DNA from: Gemmatimonadota bacterium
GTDB taxonomy: Bacteria; Gemmatimonadota; Gemmatimonadetes; Longimicrobiales; Gaopeijiaceae
Assembly: GCA_012960225.1 (NCBI GenBank)
Contig: DUBS01000052.1
Span: forward strand, 5,362-66,598
Length of the DNA stretch: 61,237 bases
Direction: 5' to 3'
In this document: positions 38,410 to 47,132 of the stretch, in pieces
Layout: each line of letters begins with the position of its first letter
How positions within the stretch are numbered: the first letter of the stretch is position 1
Notes under the pieces: generated by a model
Told to the model about the DNA's origin: nothing
Databases searched by the model: none
Seen by the model: the letters and a program-made list of their open reading frames with translations, nothing else
Position numbers and translations under genes: made by a program

Positions 38410-38439
38410 GAGGGGTGTGCCCCCTCCATAATTATTTTT
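38410..38439 (+). terminator. Terminator-like hairpin in the msrP leader
   Basis: GAGGGG (38410-38415) and CCCCTC (38421-38426) flank a five-base loop and are followed by ATAATTATTTTT. This is the shape of an intrinsic terminator on the plus strand, about 90 bases ahead of the msrP ATG. It could be an attenuator, or the end of a short leader transcript. Confidence 0.4.
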
Positions 38440-38527
38440 GGCTTTTCGTGAGGGTGAGCGTGCCCCATCTTTATCTTATCAATCAAGTGCACTGTTTAGT
38501 GGGTTAGCTGCTACGGGGAGACCACTC

Positions 38528-39490
38528 ATGATCATTCGGTCGAAAAAAGCATCCGATATTTCATCGTCGGAGATAACACCCCCGGAAATTTACTCAGGGC
38601 GTAGACGGTTTATTCGGGATGCTGGCCTCGGCTTAGCAACGCTGGCACTCGGTGGTACTACTTTGAGTAATGAAGTATCCGGCCAATCACAGGAGATTCC
38701 CGCCCGCTTCCGAAATCTTAAATCAGAGCTTGGAGAGGAACTCAATTCTTACCGCGACATTACGACCTACAACAATTTCTACGAGTTTGGGACAGACAAA
38801 AGGGATCCTTCGCGAAATTCGAGTGAATTTGAACCTGAGCCTTGGACAGTTTCAATTGAGGGGCACGTCAACAAGCCGGGTAACTATGAACTCGATGATA
38901 TTCTGGCCCCGGTTACAATGGAGGATCGGATCTACCGCCTTCGTTGTGTTGAGGCCTGGTCGATGGTCATCCCGTGGTATGGCTTCCCTCTCGCTGAACT
39001 GATCAAAAGGGTAGAGCCGACCGGTAACGCAAAATTTGTTCGCTTTGAAACAGTTCACCGACCTGAACAAATGCCTTACCAAAAAACAGGGGTATTGCCT
39101 TGGCCCTATGTCGAAGGGCTTCGGATAGACGAGGCGATGCATCCACTCACAACTCTTGTGACTGGAGTCTACGGCACGGAGCTCCCCAATCAAAACGGAG
39201 CACCACTCCGGCTTATCGTACCGTGGAAGTACGGTTTCAAGGGAATTAAATCGATCGTGAAAATTGAATTTGTAGACCGGATGCCGACGAATACATGGAA
39301 GATGGCCAACTCCTTTGAGTATGGCTTCTACTCAAATGTGAATCCGGAGGTATCTCACCCGAGGTGGAGCCAGGCCCGAGAGCGGCGGTTGCCATCACTA
39401 TTTAAGAGTCACGAAACCCTGATGTTCAATGGCTATGGCGAAGAAGTTTCTCGGCTTTATGCAGGGATGGACCTTCACCGCTGGAAGTAA
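38528..39490 (+). CDS. msrP: Protein-methionine-sulfoxide reductase catalytic subunit MsrP
   Basis: The product of about 320 residues is a Tat-exported molybdopterin enzyme that repairs oxidised methionines in periplasmic proteins. A twin-arginine signal (GRRRFIRDAGLGLATLALGG) is followed by NNFYEFGTDK, WTVSIEGHVNKPG and the Mo-ligand Cys in YRLRCVEAWSMVIPWYGFPL. GFKGIKSIVKIEFVD is typical of the C-terminal part. The ATG at 38528 with GGGGAG upstream is preferred over a frame start at 38438. It is followed by msrQ. Confidence 0.94.
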   Translation: MIIRSKKASDISSSEITPPEIYSGRRRFIRDAGLGLATLALGGTTLSNEVSGQSQEIPARFRNLKSELGEELNSYRDITTYNNFYEFGTDKRDPSRNSSEFEPEPWTVSIEGHVNKPGNYELDDILAPVTMEDRIYRLRCVEAWSMVIPWYGFPLAELIKRVEPTGNAKFVRFETVHRPEQMPYQKTGVLPWPYVEGLRIDEAMHPLTTLVTGVYGTELPNQNGAPLRLIVPWKYGFKGIKSIVKIEFVDRMPTNTWKMANSFEYGFYSNVNPEVSHPRWSQARERRLPSLFKSHETLMFNGYGEEVSRLYAGMDLHRWK

Positions 39491-39518
39491 CCCTCACTCA
39501 AGCCCCGGTTCGAACACC

Positions 39519-40148
39519 ATGATCCAAAAGCACCGGATTTTGGTGTGCAAAATGCTGATTTGGGTCGCAGCCCTCAGTCCAGGTTCCTGGCTCGTAGCTG
39601 GACTAATTTTCGGCTGGTTAGGACCCAATCCAATCGAGAGCCTGACTCACATCACGGGCATGACCACGCTTGTCTTGCTCCTTGTGACACTTTCGATCAC
39701 TCCCTTACGTCGGATAACCGGATGGAATGGAGCTATCAGACTCCGTCGCCCTCTTGGACTATTTTCGTTCTTCTATGCTCTCATCCATTTCAATATCTGG
39801 TTTGTTTTTGATCAGGTCTTCAATTGGAGATGGATGGTCGAAGACATCATTGAGAGGCCTTACATCACAGTCGGGTTCTCCGCTTTCATCATACTCATCC
39901 CATTGGCGCTCACTTCAACAAAGGGTTGGATGCGTCGTCTGGGGATTCGTTGGACTAGAATCCATCGAGGCATCTACTTGGCCGCTACCCTTGGGGTAAT
40001 TCACTACTACTGGCTCGTGAAAGCTGATGTGCGCCTTCCGCTGCTGCTCGCCTTCTGCTTGAGCGTACTACTGATCTACCGCGTACTTGGTTGGCTGGGG
40101 AAGCGTCGGAGAACGATAGCTAGATCTCACGGAAGCAATATCAGCTGA
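39519..40148 (+). CDS. msrQ: Heme-binding membrane subunit MsrQ
   Basis: The product of about 209 residues is a polytopic membrane b-type cytochrome (ferric reductase-like domain). It passes electrons from the respiratory chain to MsrP. Five or six hydrophobic helices are visible, with THITGM, RRPLGLFSFFYALIHFNIW and HRGIYLAATLGVIHYYWLVKAD supplying heme-ligand histidines. The ATG at 39519 follows the msrP stop by 28 bases; a frame start at 39429 overlaps msrP and gives a poor N-terminus. Confidence 0.93.
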   Translation: MIQKHRILVCKMLIWVAALSPGSWLVAGLIFGWLGPNPIESLTHITGMTTLVLLLVTLSITPLRRITGWNGAIRLRRPLGLFSFFYALIHFNIWFVFDQVFNWRWMVEDIIERPYITVGFSAFIILIPLALTSTKGWMRRLGIRWTRIHRGIYLAATLGVIHYYWLVKADVRLPLLLAFCLSVLLIYRVLGWLGKRRRTIARSHGSNIS

Positions 40149-40170
40149 GAACCCCGAATCCAACTCCTGC

Positions 40171-41028
40171 TTAGTGGCTAAGCGAGTATAGGATAACGTT
40201 GATCCCCAGGGCGTATGCTTCCGGAGAAAATTCGTAGAAGAAATCGTAATCCTCCCCTTCACGCTCCCATCCGTCTGCAATGTCTGTGTTGTGAGTCATT
40301 ACGACGAGTGGGCGTCCTTCGGAGTCAAAGATTGCCCTAAGGTGTGGAGTCTCGCTCTCTCGTCCTCGCTCTGAAGTACCACGACGCCCATTTCTCCGCC
40401 ACCACTGTATGGAGGGGATTTGAGGTACATCCTCCACCTCGTAGAGGGCGTGCATCATCATATGCTCAGAATCGATATCTACGATCGGATACTCTGGGAG
40501 TACCCGCGTAATTTCCCCCACCCAATGTTGCCAGGCCCAGTCACCCCAAAAATCATCGACCCAGATGAATCCACCTTTCGTCAAATAGTCTCGCAGACGT
40601 ACGACTTCTAGCTCGCTAAATCCAACTGTACCGACATCCGACATGAATATGAACGGGCACTCGTATAGCTCTTCCTGAGTAGCCCGAACGACAGCGAATC
40701 CTGGCTGACCGTCCTCCCATCGGGCAGGCTTCGCTGTGGTTAGTTCTGCGAGCCTGGTAACAAAGTTATGGTCTGACCCTGGATAGTCTGTGTTCCATCC
40801 ATGGCCTTGGGCTTCCTGACGTACACTTTGATATAAGAGCCGACAGAACGTAAACCCCCGATCCCTCACTCCATTCTCTGCCGTGGGTAATCCCTCACGA
40901 ATCGGATTTGGTCGCCATCCTCCTCCACCCCACACTCTCACTTGAAAAGCTGTCAGTAGGAAGATAGAAGCTACAGGGACGATGTAACGAAAGGTCATCT
41001 GGCCTCTCTTCCTAAAGAGCTTATTCAA
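40171..41028 (-). CDS. DUF4159 domain protein
   Basis: The 285-residue protein has an N-terminal hydrophobic segment (IVPVASIFLLTAFQ) and then a DUF4159 domain: FTFCRLLYQSV, DYPGSDHNFVTRLAELT, YECPFIFMSDVG, LRDYLTKGGFIWVDDFWGD and the ending YSPEAYALGINVILYSLSH-like segment. The fold resembles glutamine-amidotransferase-like membrane-associated domains. The function is unknown. Its start overlaps the upstream glutamine amidotransferase gene by four bases, so the pair is co-translated. Convergent with msrQ. Confidence 0.82.
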   Translation of the reverse strand: MNKLFRKRGQMTFRYIVPVASIFLLTAFQVRVWGGGGWRPNPIREGLPTAENGVRDRGFTFCRLLYQSVRQEAQGHGWNTDYPGSDHNFVTRLAELTTAKPARWEDGQPGFAVVRATQEELYECPFIFMSDVGTVGFSELEVVRLRDYLTKGGFIWVDDFWGDWAWQHWVGEITRVLPEYPIVDIDSEHMMMHALYEVEDVPQIPSIQWWRRNGRRGTSERGRESETPHLRAIFDSEGRPLVVMTHNTDIADGWEREGEDYDFFYEFSPEAYALGINVILYSLSH

Positions 41029-41750
41029 TCTCCCAATACCTCTTCTAGAAAACGGGACAAGATCGATTCGGACTCCGGGGTTTCCGGAGTATTGTCTTCG
41101 AATTCTTTAATAGATTTATGACCAGTAAGGGGGAGATACTCTGTATACTTGGTCAGTCGTGCAACCAGATCTGCTCTATTCAACTCTGGGTGGAATTGAG
41201 TAGCGTAGATCGGCTTACCCGCAAAGACAAAGGCCTGATTCTCGACCAAGTCACTAGAAGCCAACAACCTCGCACCTTCTGGTATCTCAGTAACAACATC
41301 CTCGTGCCCTATAGGAACCCTGAATCTCTTTCCTAACGGACCAAACACTGGGTCAGCCTCCCCTTCGTGAGTAAGCTCAACCCAGGCTGTACCAACTTCT
41401 GCTCGATCACGGTCAGTCACGACCGTGCCCCCGAGGGCCTGAGCCATGGCCTGAAATCCCCAGCAAGATGCGAAAGTCGGGCGACTTTTTACATACAACT
41501 CCGCGATGGTATCGAGGGCTCTTGAGAGCCATGGGCCGCCCCTTACTACGGAATGTTCCCCACTTCCGCCGAGGAGTACCACGTCAGCTCTCTTAAGGGC
41601 TGATTTTGAAGGCGCACCAGAAAGTAGGTCGAAAACCTCGATACGGGATGGAGTACACGGTAGGCTGCGTGCGAAACAACGAACTTCCTGCGCAGCCATG
41701 GGGTCCCCCGGATTTCGGATCTGGAGTAGTAGGAACTGAGGATTTGTCAC
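41025..41750 (-). CDS. Class I glutamine amidotransferase (GuaA-type domain) protein
   Basis: The 241-residue protein has the triad context of class I glutamine amidotransferases: nucleophile Cys in FASCWGFQAMAQALGG and His/Glu in YATQFHPELNR. VVLLGGSGEHSV is the oxyanion-strand region. It is a stand-alone glutaminase-like protein without a fused synthetase, like GMP-synthase-like or gamma-glutamyl-peptide hydrolases. The acceptor is unknown. Four-base overlap with the DUF4159 gene suggests related roles. Confidence 0.85.
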   Translation of the reverse strand: MTNPQFLLLQIRNPGDPMAAQEVRCFARSLPCTPSRIEVFDLLSGAPSKSALKRADVVLLGGSGEHSVVRGGPWLSRALDTIAELYVKSRPTFASCWGFQAMAQALGGTVVTDRDRAEVGTAWVELTHEGEADPVFGPLGKRFRVPIGHEDVVTEIPEGARLLASSDLVENQAFVFAGKPIYATQFHPELNRADLVARLTKYTEYLPLTGHKSIKEFEDNTPETPESESILSRFLEEVLGD

Positions 41751-41814
41751 GTCTATTCAGGTATGGAGGTGGATAGTTCCGATAGTAACTGACTCATCAA
41801 TAGCCAATCAGAAA

Positions 41815-41898
41815 TGCCGAGGCTGGGACTTGAACCCAGAAGGGCGTGAGCCCGGGGGATTTTAAGTCCCCTGTGTTTACCAATTTCACCACCCCGGC
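41815..41898 (-). tRNA. tRNA-Leu (anticodon UAA)
   Basis: The minus strand folds as GCCGGGG (41898 down) paired with CCUCGGC (41822-41816) plus discriminator A at 41815. The anticodon arm GGGGA-CUUAAAA-UCCCC places UAA in the anticodon. A long variable arm (GGGCUCACGCCC-type) marks it as class II, and the T arm has GGGUUCAAGUCCC. CCA is not encoded. It reads UUA and probably UUG leucine codons. Confidence 0.96.
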
Positions 41899-41966
41899 AG
41901 CACAGACACCAACCGTGGAATTCCTGACTGAAATGCGGTCAAAGCAGATGAGGCTCTCGGCCTGCT

Positions 41967-43118
41967 TCAGTCGATCAGGATACTTCTCGTGAACTGCCCA
42001 TTACTCTCCCAATACGTCCTCTTCAGGGCTATCTCAGGATCAGCAAGTGCCGGCTGAACATTCCCTTCCGCGTCAGTGGCCCTTGAGGTGATGCTGTGCT
42101 CTCCTGATTCAGCGGCCCAGTCTAGGTGCCAGAAGGTCCACGAATAGGGATCATTGCGTCCTTCTCCCAATGTAGCAGGCCGCCATGACCCATCATCTAC
42201 CCGCACCTCTACTCGGTTGATATCAGCACCCCAAGCAGCCCCATGAATCCGATAGCGACTACCATCGCTTGTAACCTTTGCGGCGATCGAATTCACGCGC
42301 CCATGACTCACCGAGTTCTGTGTCCAAACTGTCTCTCCCCCCTTTTCCTCCCCTCTTAGTGTCACATAATCCTGTGCCATGAATCGGCCCATAAATCTCG
42401 TATTACGAACTTCAATCCTTTTTAGCCACTTCACATTCGCGACCCCATACCATCCGGGTGCGACAAGCCGAAGAGGGAACCCATGATCTTTCGGTAACGG
42501 TTCCCCATTAACCTCATAGCATAGAAGAAGTCTTGGATCCATTGCGTCTTCTACGGACATACTTCGGGCAAAACTCTGGGTGACTTCATTCCCTCGAATT
42601 TCTTCTACACCTTCATCCGTGCCGAAGAACACCACCTCGATTCCACCCTCTTGAATGCCTGCTTGAACAAGTACTCTGCGAAGTGATATCCCACGCCAAC
42701 GGGCATTGTGGACTGCTCCGACAAAAGTTGGGAAGCCCCTGTTCCCGCCACACTCCAGTGCAAAGGCTACGTCTTCTTTGGGAAGAGCCTTGATCTCCTC
42801 CAGCGTGAAACTTCTTGGGCGATTGACTAAGCCGCCGATCTCTAAGGTCCAATCATTTTCGTCAATCTCCGGAGTGTTGTAGTGCGATACCCGAAACAGG
42901 TCCTCCGTGGGGGTAACCCACGATGTGAGTCCCTGCCAGTCCAGCGTGTTCGCTTGGCCGCCTGGTTGCGGGCCATCGATCCATGGTATCACCGCCTCCT
43001 GAGAACTGATGCGTAGGATTCGGTCCGCTACATCGGAAGGAAAAAGCGCCAACCCGGCCGCTGCACTGCCGCCTCGAATGAGCAAGTCTCGACGAGTGAC
43101 ATTCGATGTTTCAGGCAT
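41967..43118 (-). CDS. Tat-exported sulfite-oxidase-family molybdenum enzyme
   Basis: The 383-residue protein begins with a twin-arginine signal (TRRDLLIRGGSAAAGLALF). A molybdopterin domain follows (FRVSHYNTPEID, WTLEIGG, FALECGGNRGFPTF with the Mo-ligand Cys, PLPKDHGFPLRLVAPGWYG, VKWLKRIEV). A C-terminal Mo-oxidoreductase dimerisation domain (about 275-370) ends the protein. This domain order fits bacterial sulfite oxidases or dehydrogenases of the SorA/SoeY type, distinct from MsrP, which lacks the dimerisation domain. No cytochrome subunit is adjacent, so the electron acceptor is unknown. Confidence 0.9.
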   Translation of the reverse strand: MPETSNVTRRDLLIRGGSAAAGLALFPSDVADRILRISSQEAVIPWIDGPQPGGQANTLDWQGLTSWVTPTEDLFRVSHYNTPEIDENDWTLEIGGLVNRPRSFTLEEIKALPKEDVAFALECGGNRGFPTFVGAVHNARWRGISLRRVLVQAGIQEGGIEVVFFGTDEGVEEIRGNEVTQSFARSMSVEDAMDPRLLLCYEVNGEPLPKDHGFPLRLVAPGWYGVANVKWLKRIEVRNTRFMGRFMAQDYVTLRGEEKGGETVWTQNSVSHGRVNSIAAKVTSDGSRYRIHGAAWGADINRVEVRVDDGSWRPATLGEGRNDPYSWTFWHLDWAAESGEHSITSRATDAEGNVQPALADPEIALKRTYWESNGQFTRSILID

Positions 43119-43324
43119 AGGTCGGGTGCCTTTAAAAGAAAGTGGATCCGGAAGCAGTAAACTCTAACGTCAAGGCCGCTGCGGCTAGACCTAATTGCTC
43201 TGGTTCCGATGGACGAAACTGGACCCCATTTTTAATCGTATTCCGATCACATCTATGGCTTAAAATTTGGACCTGTGCACTATCAGGGATGGATCAAAAG
43301 GTCTAGAGCAGAGAATATATCTCT

Positions 43325-43981
43325 ATGCACCCAGAACGATTCCATCGACTTCGTGCAGTTTTAGAGCGTCGACAGCCAGATCTGACCATCCTAATGGACC
43401 GGGTCAATAAGTCACATAATTTTTCTGCAATCTTAAGAAACTGTGATGCAGTCGGTGTTCTTAGGGCTCATGTCGTCCCCCCCAAAGAGGGATTGGTACT
43501 CCACCATGGAACGTCGGCTGGCACCATGAAGTGGGTCCAAGTGCACCGGCATGAAACCGTCGAAGATGCAACTAGAAGTCTGAAGAAGGAGGGATACAGT
43601 CTAATCGCAGCTCATCCTTCAGAAGGTTCGGTCGACTTCCGTGAGGTGGACTACACAGGCCCAACAGCCATCCTAGTCGGTGCGGAGTTACACGGTGTCT
43701 CTGAAGCCGGATTAGAGATAGCAGACCTCTGCGTAAGAATTCCCATGACCGGGATGGTGAAATCTCTTAATGTTTCTGTGGCAACATCACTCCTCTTATT
43801 CGAAGCTTTCAGGCAAAGACAGGCTGCGGGGATGTACGAAAGGAGCCGTCTGGATTGTAACGAGTTCGAGCAACATCTTTTCGAATGGTCCTGGCCTTCA
43901 TTGGCTGCGGCAAGGCGCCGGGACGGAAAACCCTATCCAAGGCTTGGCCCCGATGGAGAGATCCTACCGGAATCCGATTAG
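43325..43981 (+). CDS. trmH: tRNA (guanosine-2'-O-)-methyltransferase TrmH
   Basis: The 218-residue SPOUT-class enzyme methylates G18 in tRNA D-loops. Motifs are MHPERFHRLRAVLERRQPDLT, DRVNKSHNFSAILRNCDAVG, LVGAELHGVSEAG and IPMTGMVKSLNVSVATSLLLFEA (knot). Length and a basic C-terminal extension fit TrmH over RlmB. It is transcribed alone, divergent from the sulfite-oxidase-like gene across 206 bases in which I saw no clear regulatory site. Confidence 0.93.
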   Translation: MHPERFHRLRAVLERRQPDLTILMDRVNKSHNFSAILRNCDAVGVLRAHVVPPKEGLVLHHGTSAGTMKWVQVHRHETVEDATRSLKKEGYSLIAAHPSEGSVDFREVDYTGPTAILVGAELHGVSEAGLEIADLCVRIPMTGMVKSLNVSVATSLLLFEAFRQRQAAGMYERSRLDCNEFEQHLFEWSWPSLAAARRRDGKPYPRLGPDGEILPESD

Positions 43982-44117
43982 CACGTATCCGAATTGCTAA
44001 TCAGGATCCAATCCCGGCCTGAATGGTCGAATTCTTAGGATCTGGCTCGAGAAGTGATGGAAGCCCCTCAAGGTTTGTCAACTAATGCGGTACCTATCAC
44101 CTGGCCGACTCAAGATG

Positions 44118-44774
44118 TTAGGAAAGCAACGCCTCACGGATCATTCTGACTCCTGCTCCCGGGCCTTCAGCGTGACCGTAAATTGCTGAACCTGCTACTA
44201 GAACACTAGCTCCGGCAGACTGCAGATCTGCGGCATTATTAGCGTCAACTCCACCGTCAACCTCTAACTCCGCTGGACTGCCGTATCGGTCCAAGACTCT
44301 CCGCGCTTCGGCGACTTTTTCCGTGCTACCCGGTATATACGCCTGGCCACCAAAACCAGGATTAACGGACATAATCACCAGAAGGTCTAATTCTCCTAAG
44401 ACATCGTCTATTTCCTCAAGGTTGGTCTCAGGGTTAAGAGCGACACCCGCCTTCACTCCTAATGAATGTATCTGGCCGACCGTAGCAATCAGGTCCGGAC
44501 ACACTTCAGCGTGAACAGTCATGAGCGTCGCACCTGCTTCAGCGAATGACTGGAGGTATCGCTCAGGAGTCTCGATCATTAGATGCACATCCAGAGGCAG
44601 GTCTGTTGAGCAGCGGGCCCCCCTTGTGATCACAGGACCAATCGTGATGTTCGGAACGAAGTGCCCATCCATTACATCCACATGAATCCAATCGGCCCCA
44701 CCCTCGTTTACTGCGCCAATCTCTTCACCAAGACGGGAGAAATCACAAGACAGTATCGAGGGAGCGATTTTCAT
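44118..44774 (-). CDS. rpe: Ribulose-phosphate 3-epimerase
   Basis: The 218-residue TIM-barrel enzyme interconverts ribulose-5-P and xylulose-5-P. Motifs are APSILSCDFSRLGEEI, IHVDVMDGHFVPNITIG, DVHLMIETPERYL, VMSVNPGFGGQ and EVDGGVDANNAADL. It overlaps rpiA by four bases, making a compact non-oxidative pentose-phosphate pair. Confidence 0.96.
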   Translation of the reverse strand: MKIAPSILSCDFSRLGEEIGAVNEGGADWIHVDVMDGHFVPNITIGPVITRGARCSTDLPLDVHLMIETPERYLQSFAEAGATLMTVHAEVCPDLIATVGQIHSLGVKAGVALNPETNLEEIDDVLGELDLLVIMSVNPGFGGQAYIPGSTEKVAEARRVLDRYGSPAELEVDGGVDANNAADLQSAGASVLVAGSAIYGHAEGPGAGVRMIREALLS

Positions 44775-45475
44775 GGCTTTCGATCGACCTCTCTTGGTCC
44801 CGAGTCCGTGCCCAGAATCACAAGATCTGCAACCTTCAGGAAGAGTCCACTCTCGACTACGCCTGCTCTCGCCTGTAGTTCAGCTTCAAGTTGAGCAGGT
44901 TCTTTGATACCACCCGAAAACCGGCAGTCAAGCATCAGGTTACCGTTATCGCTCTTAAAGGCTTCTCCATTATTGGTCATACGAACAGATGCCTTCCCCC
45001 CCCAATCCCTAATGAACTGTACATGACCCCGGATTCCCCAATCAACAACCTCGAGCGGAAGTGGAGATAGGGTGCCTAGCCAGTCAACAACCTTGCTTTC
45101 GTCTGCAATGATTAGAACTCGGTCTGAGGACTGAGCGACCATCTTTTCCCTGAGCAGTGCCCCGCCCATCCCCTTTATCAGGTCCAGGTCTGGAGATACT
45201 TCATCGGCACCATCAACTGTGAGATCAATCCGGCTACTATCACCCAACTCAATCAGACGAATACCAGCCTTGTTAGCTTCATCGGTAGTGCGGTTTGAGG
45301 TAGGGATTCCGACCACATCCTTCAGTTCACTGGTCAGCAATCGGTTTCCGAGCAGCTCAAGAAAGTGTGCCACGGTACTACCTGTCCCCAATCCTAGCAC
45401 CATCCCGTTCTGGACATGTCCTAGGGCGCTAGCGGCTGCCTGGCGCTTCAGGTGTTCCGCTGTTGAAGCTTCCAT
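44771..45475 (-). CDS. rpiA: Ribose-5-phosphate isomerase A
   Basis: The 234-residue enzyme interconverts ribose-5-P and ribulose-5-P. Motifs are GLGTGSTVAHFLELLG, IPTSNRTTDEANKAGI, DLTVDGADEVSPDLDLIKGMGGALLREK and SGIKEPAQLEAELQARAGVVESGLF-type C-terminal sequence. It is the first gene of the rpiA-rpe pair. About 150 bases separate it from argH. Confidence 0.96.
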   Translation of the reverse strand: MEASTAEHLKRQAAASALGHVQNGMVLGLGTGSTVAHFLELLGNRLLTSELKDVVGIPTSNRTTDEANKAGIRLIELGDSSRIDLTVDGADEVSPDLDLIKGMGGALLREKMVAQSSDRVLIIADESKVVDWLGTLSPLPLEVVDWGIRGHVQFIRDWGGKASVRMTNNGEAFKSDNGNLMLDCRFSGGIKEPAQLEAELQARAGVVESGLFLKVADLVILGTDSGPREVDRKP

Positions 45476-45497
45476 CCTGTTTGTATCTCTAGTGTGG

Positions 45498-45520
45498 CTT
45501 AGGCGAAGCTTAAGCCTAAG
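45498..45520. repeat. 7-bp inverted repeat between argH and rpiA
   Basis: CTTAGGC (45498-45504) and GCCTAAG (45514-45520) flank a nine-base spacer in the 154-base gap between argH and rpiA. No U-tract follows on either strand, so it is not a clear intrinsic terminator; it may be a hairpin or protein site. Confidence 0.35.
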
Positions 45521-45629
45521 TTGGATGACACGGAATGCACGAATCTACAGGAGCACACGAAAGCATTCCAGTTGGCTCATTAGCCGCTTGAGTGATCGAA
45601 TAAAATAGATCAGTGACGTGGCCCAAATT

Positions 45630-47066
45630 CTATTCTGTTGCTGTCTCTATCCCTGAGAGTCGGGCGCTTACCTCTTCAAGCTGCTCTTGGACTGCTCTTA
45701 GAGATGTTCCGCCGATCGTATCGCGAACCTCTGCAGATCTCTCCCAATCGAACACTTCGACTACATCTTTCTCAAAAACTTCATGTTCATTCTGCAGAGC
45801 ATCAATCGAAAGTTCACTGAGCGAGAGCCCCTTCTCCTCCGCGAGGCGGACCAACCGCCCAACGACTCCATGTGTTTCACGGAATGGAATACCCTTTTTC
45901 ACCAGATAATCTGCTAGGTCTGTAGCAAAAAGCTGAGTGTCTATAGCGCTCTCTAGGTTCTCCGCCACGAAGTCAGCTGTTCTGATCCCACCCGCAAGTG
46001 CAGGAACTGTGATACCTAGTGTGTTGCATGTATCAAAGAGAGCCTCCTTGTCCTCCTGTAAATCCCTATTATACCCGGTAGGGAGCCCCTTAAGCAGAGT
46101 CAGGAGGGTTACGAGATTCCCGTGGAGTCGCCCTGATTTGCCCCGAGCAAGCTCGGCGACGTCAGGGTTTCGTTTTTGCGGCATGAGACTTGATCCTGTA
46201 CTAAATCCATCAGATAGGCGCACAAACCCGAACCCCGAACTAGAAAAAAGAACTAAGTCCTCAGAGAGCCTGGACATGTGAACGCCAATCATTGCGCCCG
46301 CGTATAGGAGGTCACAGATCCAATCCCGATCTGCTACAGCATCAACTGAATTAGGGCTTACTCGTTGAAATCCCAATTCATCTTTCAGCGCTTCCCGATC
46401 AACAGCGAATGGGCAACCTGCAATGGCACCGGAACCCAGTGGGAGGACCGCTGCAGCGCCTCTGGCTGCGTTGATACGATCAATATCCCGGAGGAAAGCA
46501 AATACGTGGCTTAGAGCCCACTGTGCCGCACGGATCGGCTGGGCCTGCTGTAGATGCGTATATCCTGGCATGGGAAGATGCAGCCCGCGAAGCGCGAGAC
46601 CTTGCAATGCTCGGATCAAGCTAAGCACTTCCTCTCGAATTTGATCACAAGCCCTCATTCCAAAAAGCCTCACTCCCGTCGCAGATTGGTCGTTACGGGA
46701 ACGACCGGTGTGAAGCTTCCCACCTAGAGACCCGACTTCCTCTACAAGCATACGCTCTACTACCGAATGGATATCTTCTTCCTGAGCTTGCCCAAGTCCC
46801 TCTGTTTCAATGCGAAGCGTAACTCCCTGAAGCCCATTGATCACTGAGTCCAACTCGATCTGAGTCAAAACTCCCGCACGTCCAAGTGCTCGAGCCCAGG
46901 CCTTACTACCACGTATATCTTCCCTCCACAAACAACTATCGACGGCTAGACTTTGATTCAACTCAACCATCTCGGGTGCCATTACACTATCGAACCTCGC
47001 ACCCCATAGTGATCCATGTGCCTCAGGGCTTTTTACAGGATCTGTCTGTTTGGGCTCGTCGCTCAT
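45630..47066 (-). CDS. argH: Argininosuccinate lyase
   Basis: The 478-residue enzyme of the fumarase/aspartase superfamily cleaves argininosuccinate to arginine and fumarate. Motifs are SLAVDSCLWREDIRGSKAWA, HTGRSRNDQSATGVRL, MPGYTHLQQAQPIRAAQW and the signature GSSLMPQKRNPDVAELARGKSGR. GAGGAT before the ATG supports the start. It follows argG by 66 bases on the same strand, so the two last steps of arginine synthesis are probably co-transcribed. Confidence 0.97.
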   Translation of the reverse strand: MSDEPKQTDPVKSPEAHGSLWGARFDSVMAPEMVELNQSLAVDSCLWREDIRGSKAWARALGRAGVLTQIELDSVINGLQGVTLRIETEGLGQAQEEDIHSVVERMLVEEVGSLGGKLHTGRSRNDQSATGVRLFGMRACDQIREEVLSLIRALQGLALRGLHLPMPGYTHLQQAQPIRAAQWALSHVFAFLRDIDRINAARGAAAVLPLGSGAIAGCPFAVDREALKDELGFQRVSPNSVDAVADRDWICDLLYAGAMIGVHMSRLSEDLVLFSSSGFGFVRLSDGFSTGSSLMPQKRNPDVAELARGKSGRLHGNLVTLLTLLKGLPTGYNRDLQEDKEALFDTCNTLGITVPALAGGIRTADFVAENLESAIDTQLFATDLADYLVKKGIPFRETHGVVGRLVRLAEEKGLSLSELSIDALQNEHEVFEKDVVEVFDWERSAEVRDTIGGTSLRAVQEQLEEVSARLSGIETATE

Positions 47067-47132
47067 TATCTAATCCTCAGAAAGGCATCTATCTGGAGGG
47101 TCCATTCGGATCTTAGGAGCCCTTAGACTTTC

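Noticed and set aside
39500-39518. TTCGAA-containing stretch between msrP and msrQ as a tRNA remnant
   Set aside because: It has no acceptor or anticodon stem partners and simply spans the short gap between the two genes.
42613-42852. 79-residue minus-strand frame within the sulfite-oxidase-like gene
   Set aside because: It is an out-of-frame shadow of the same strand's real gene, with no ribosome site or recognisable motif.
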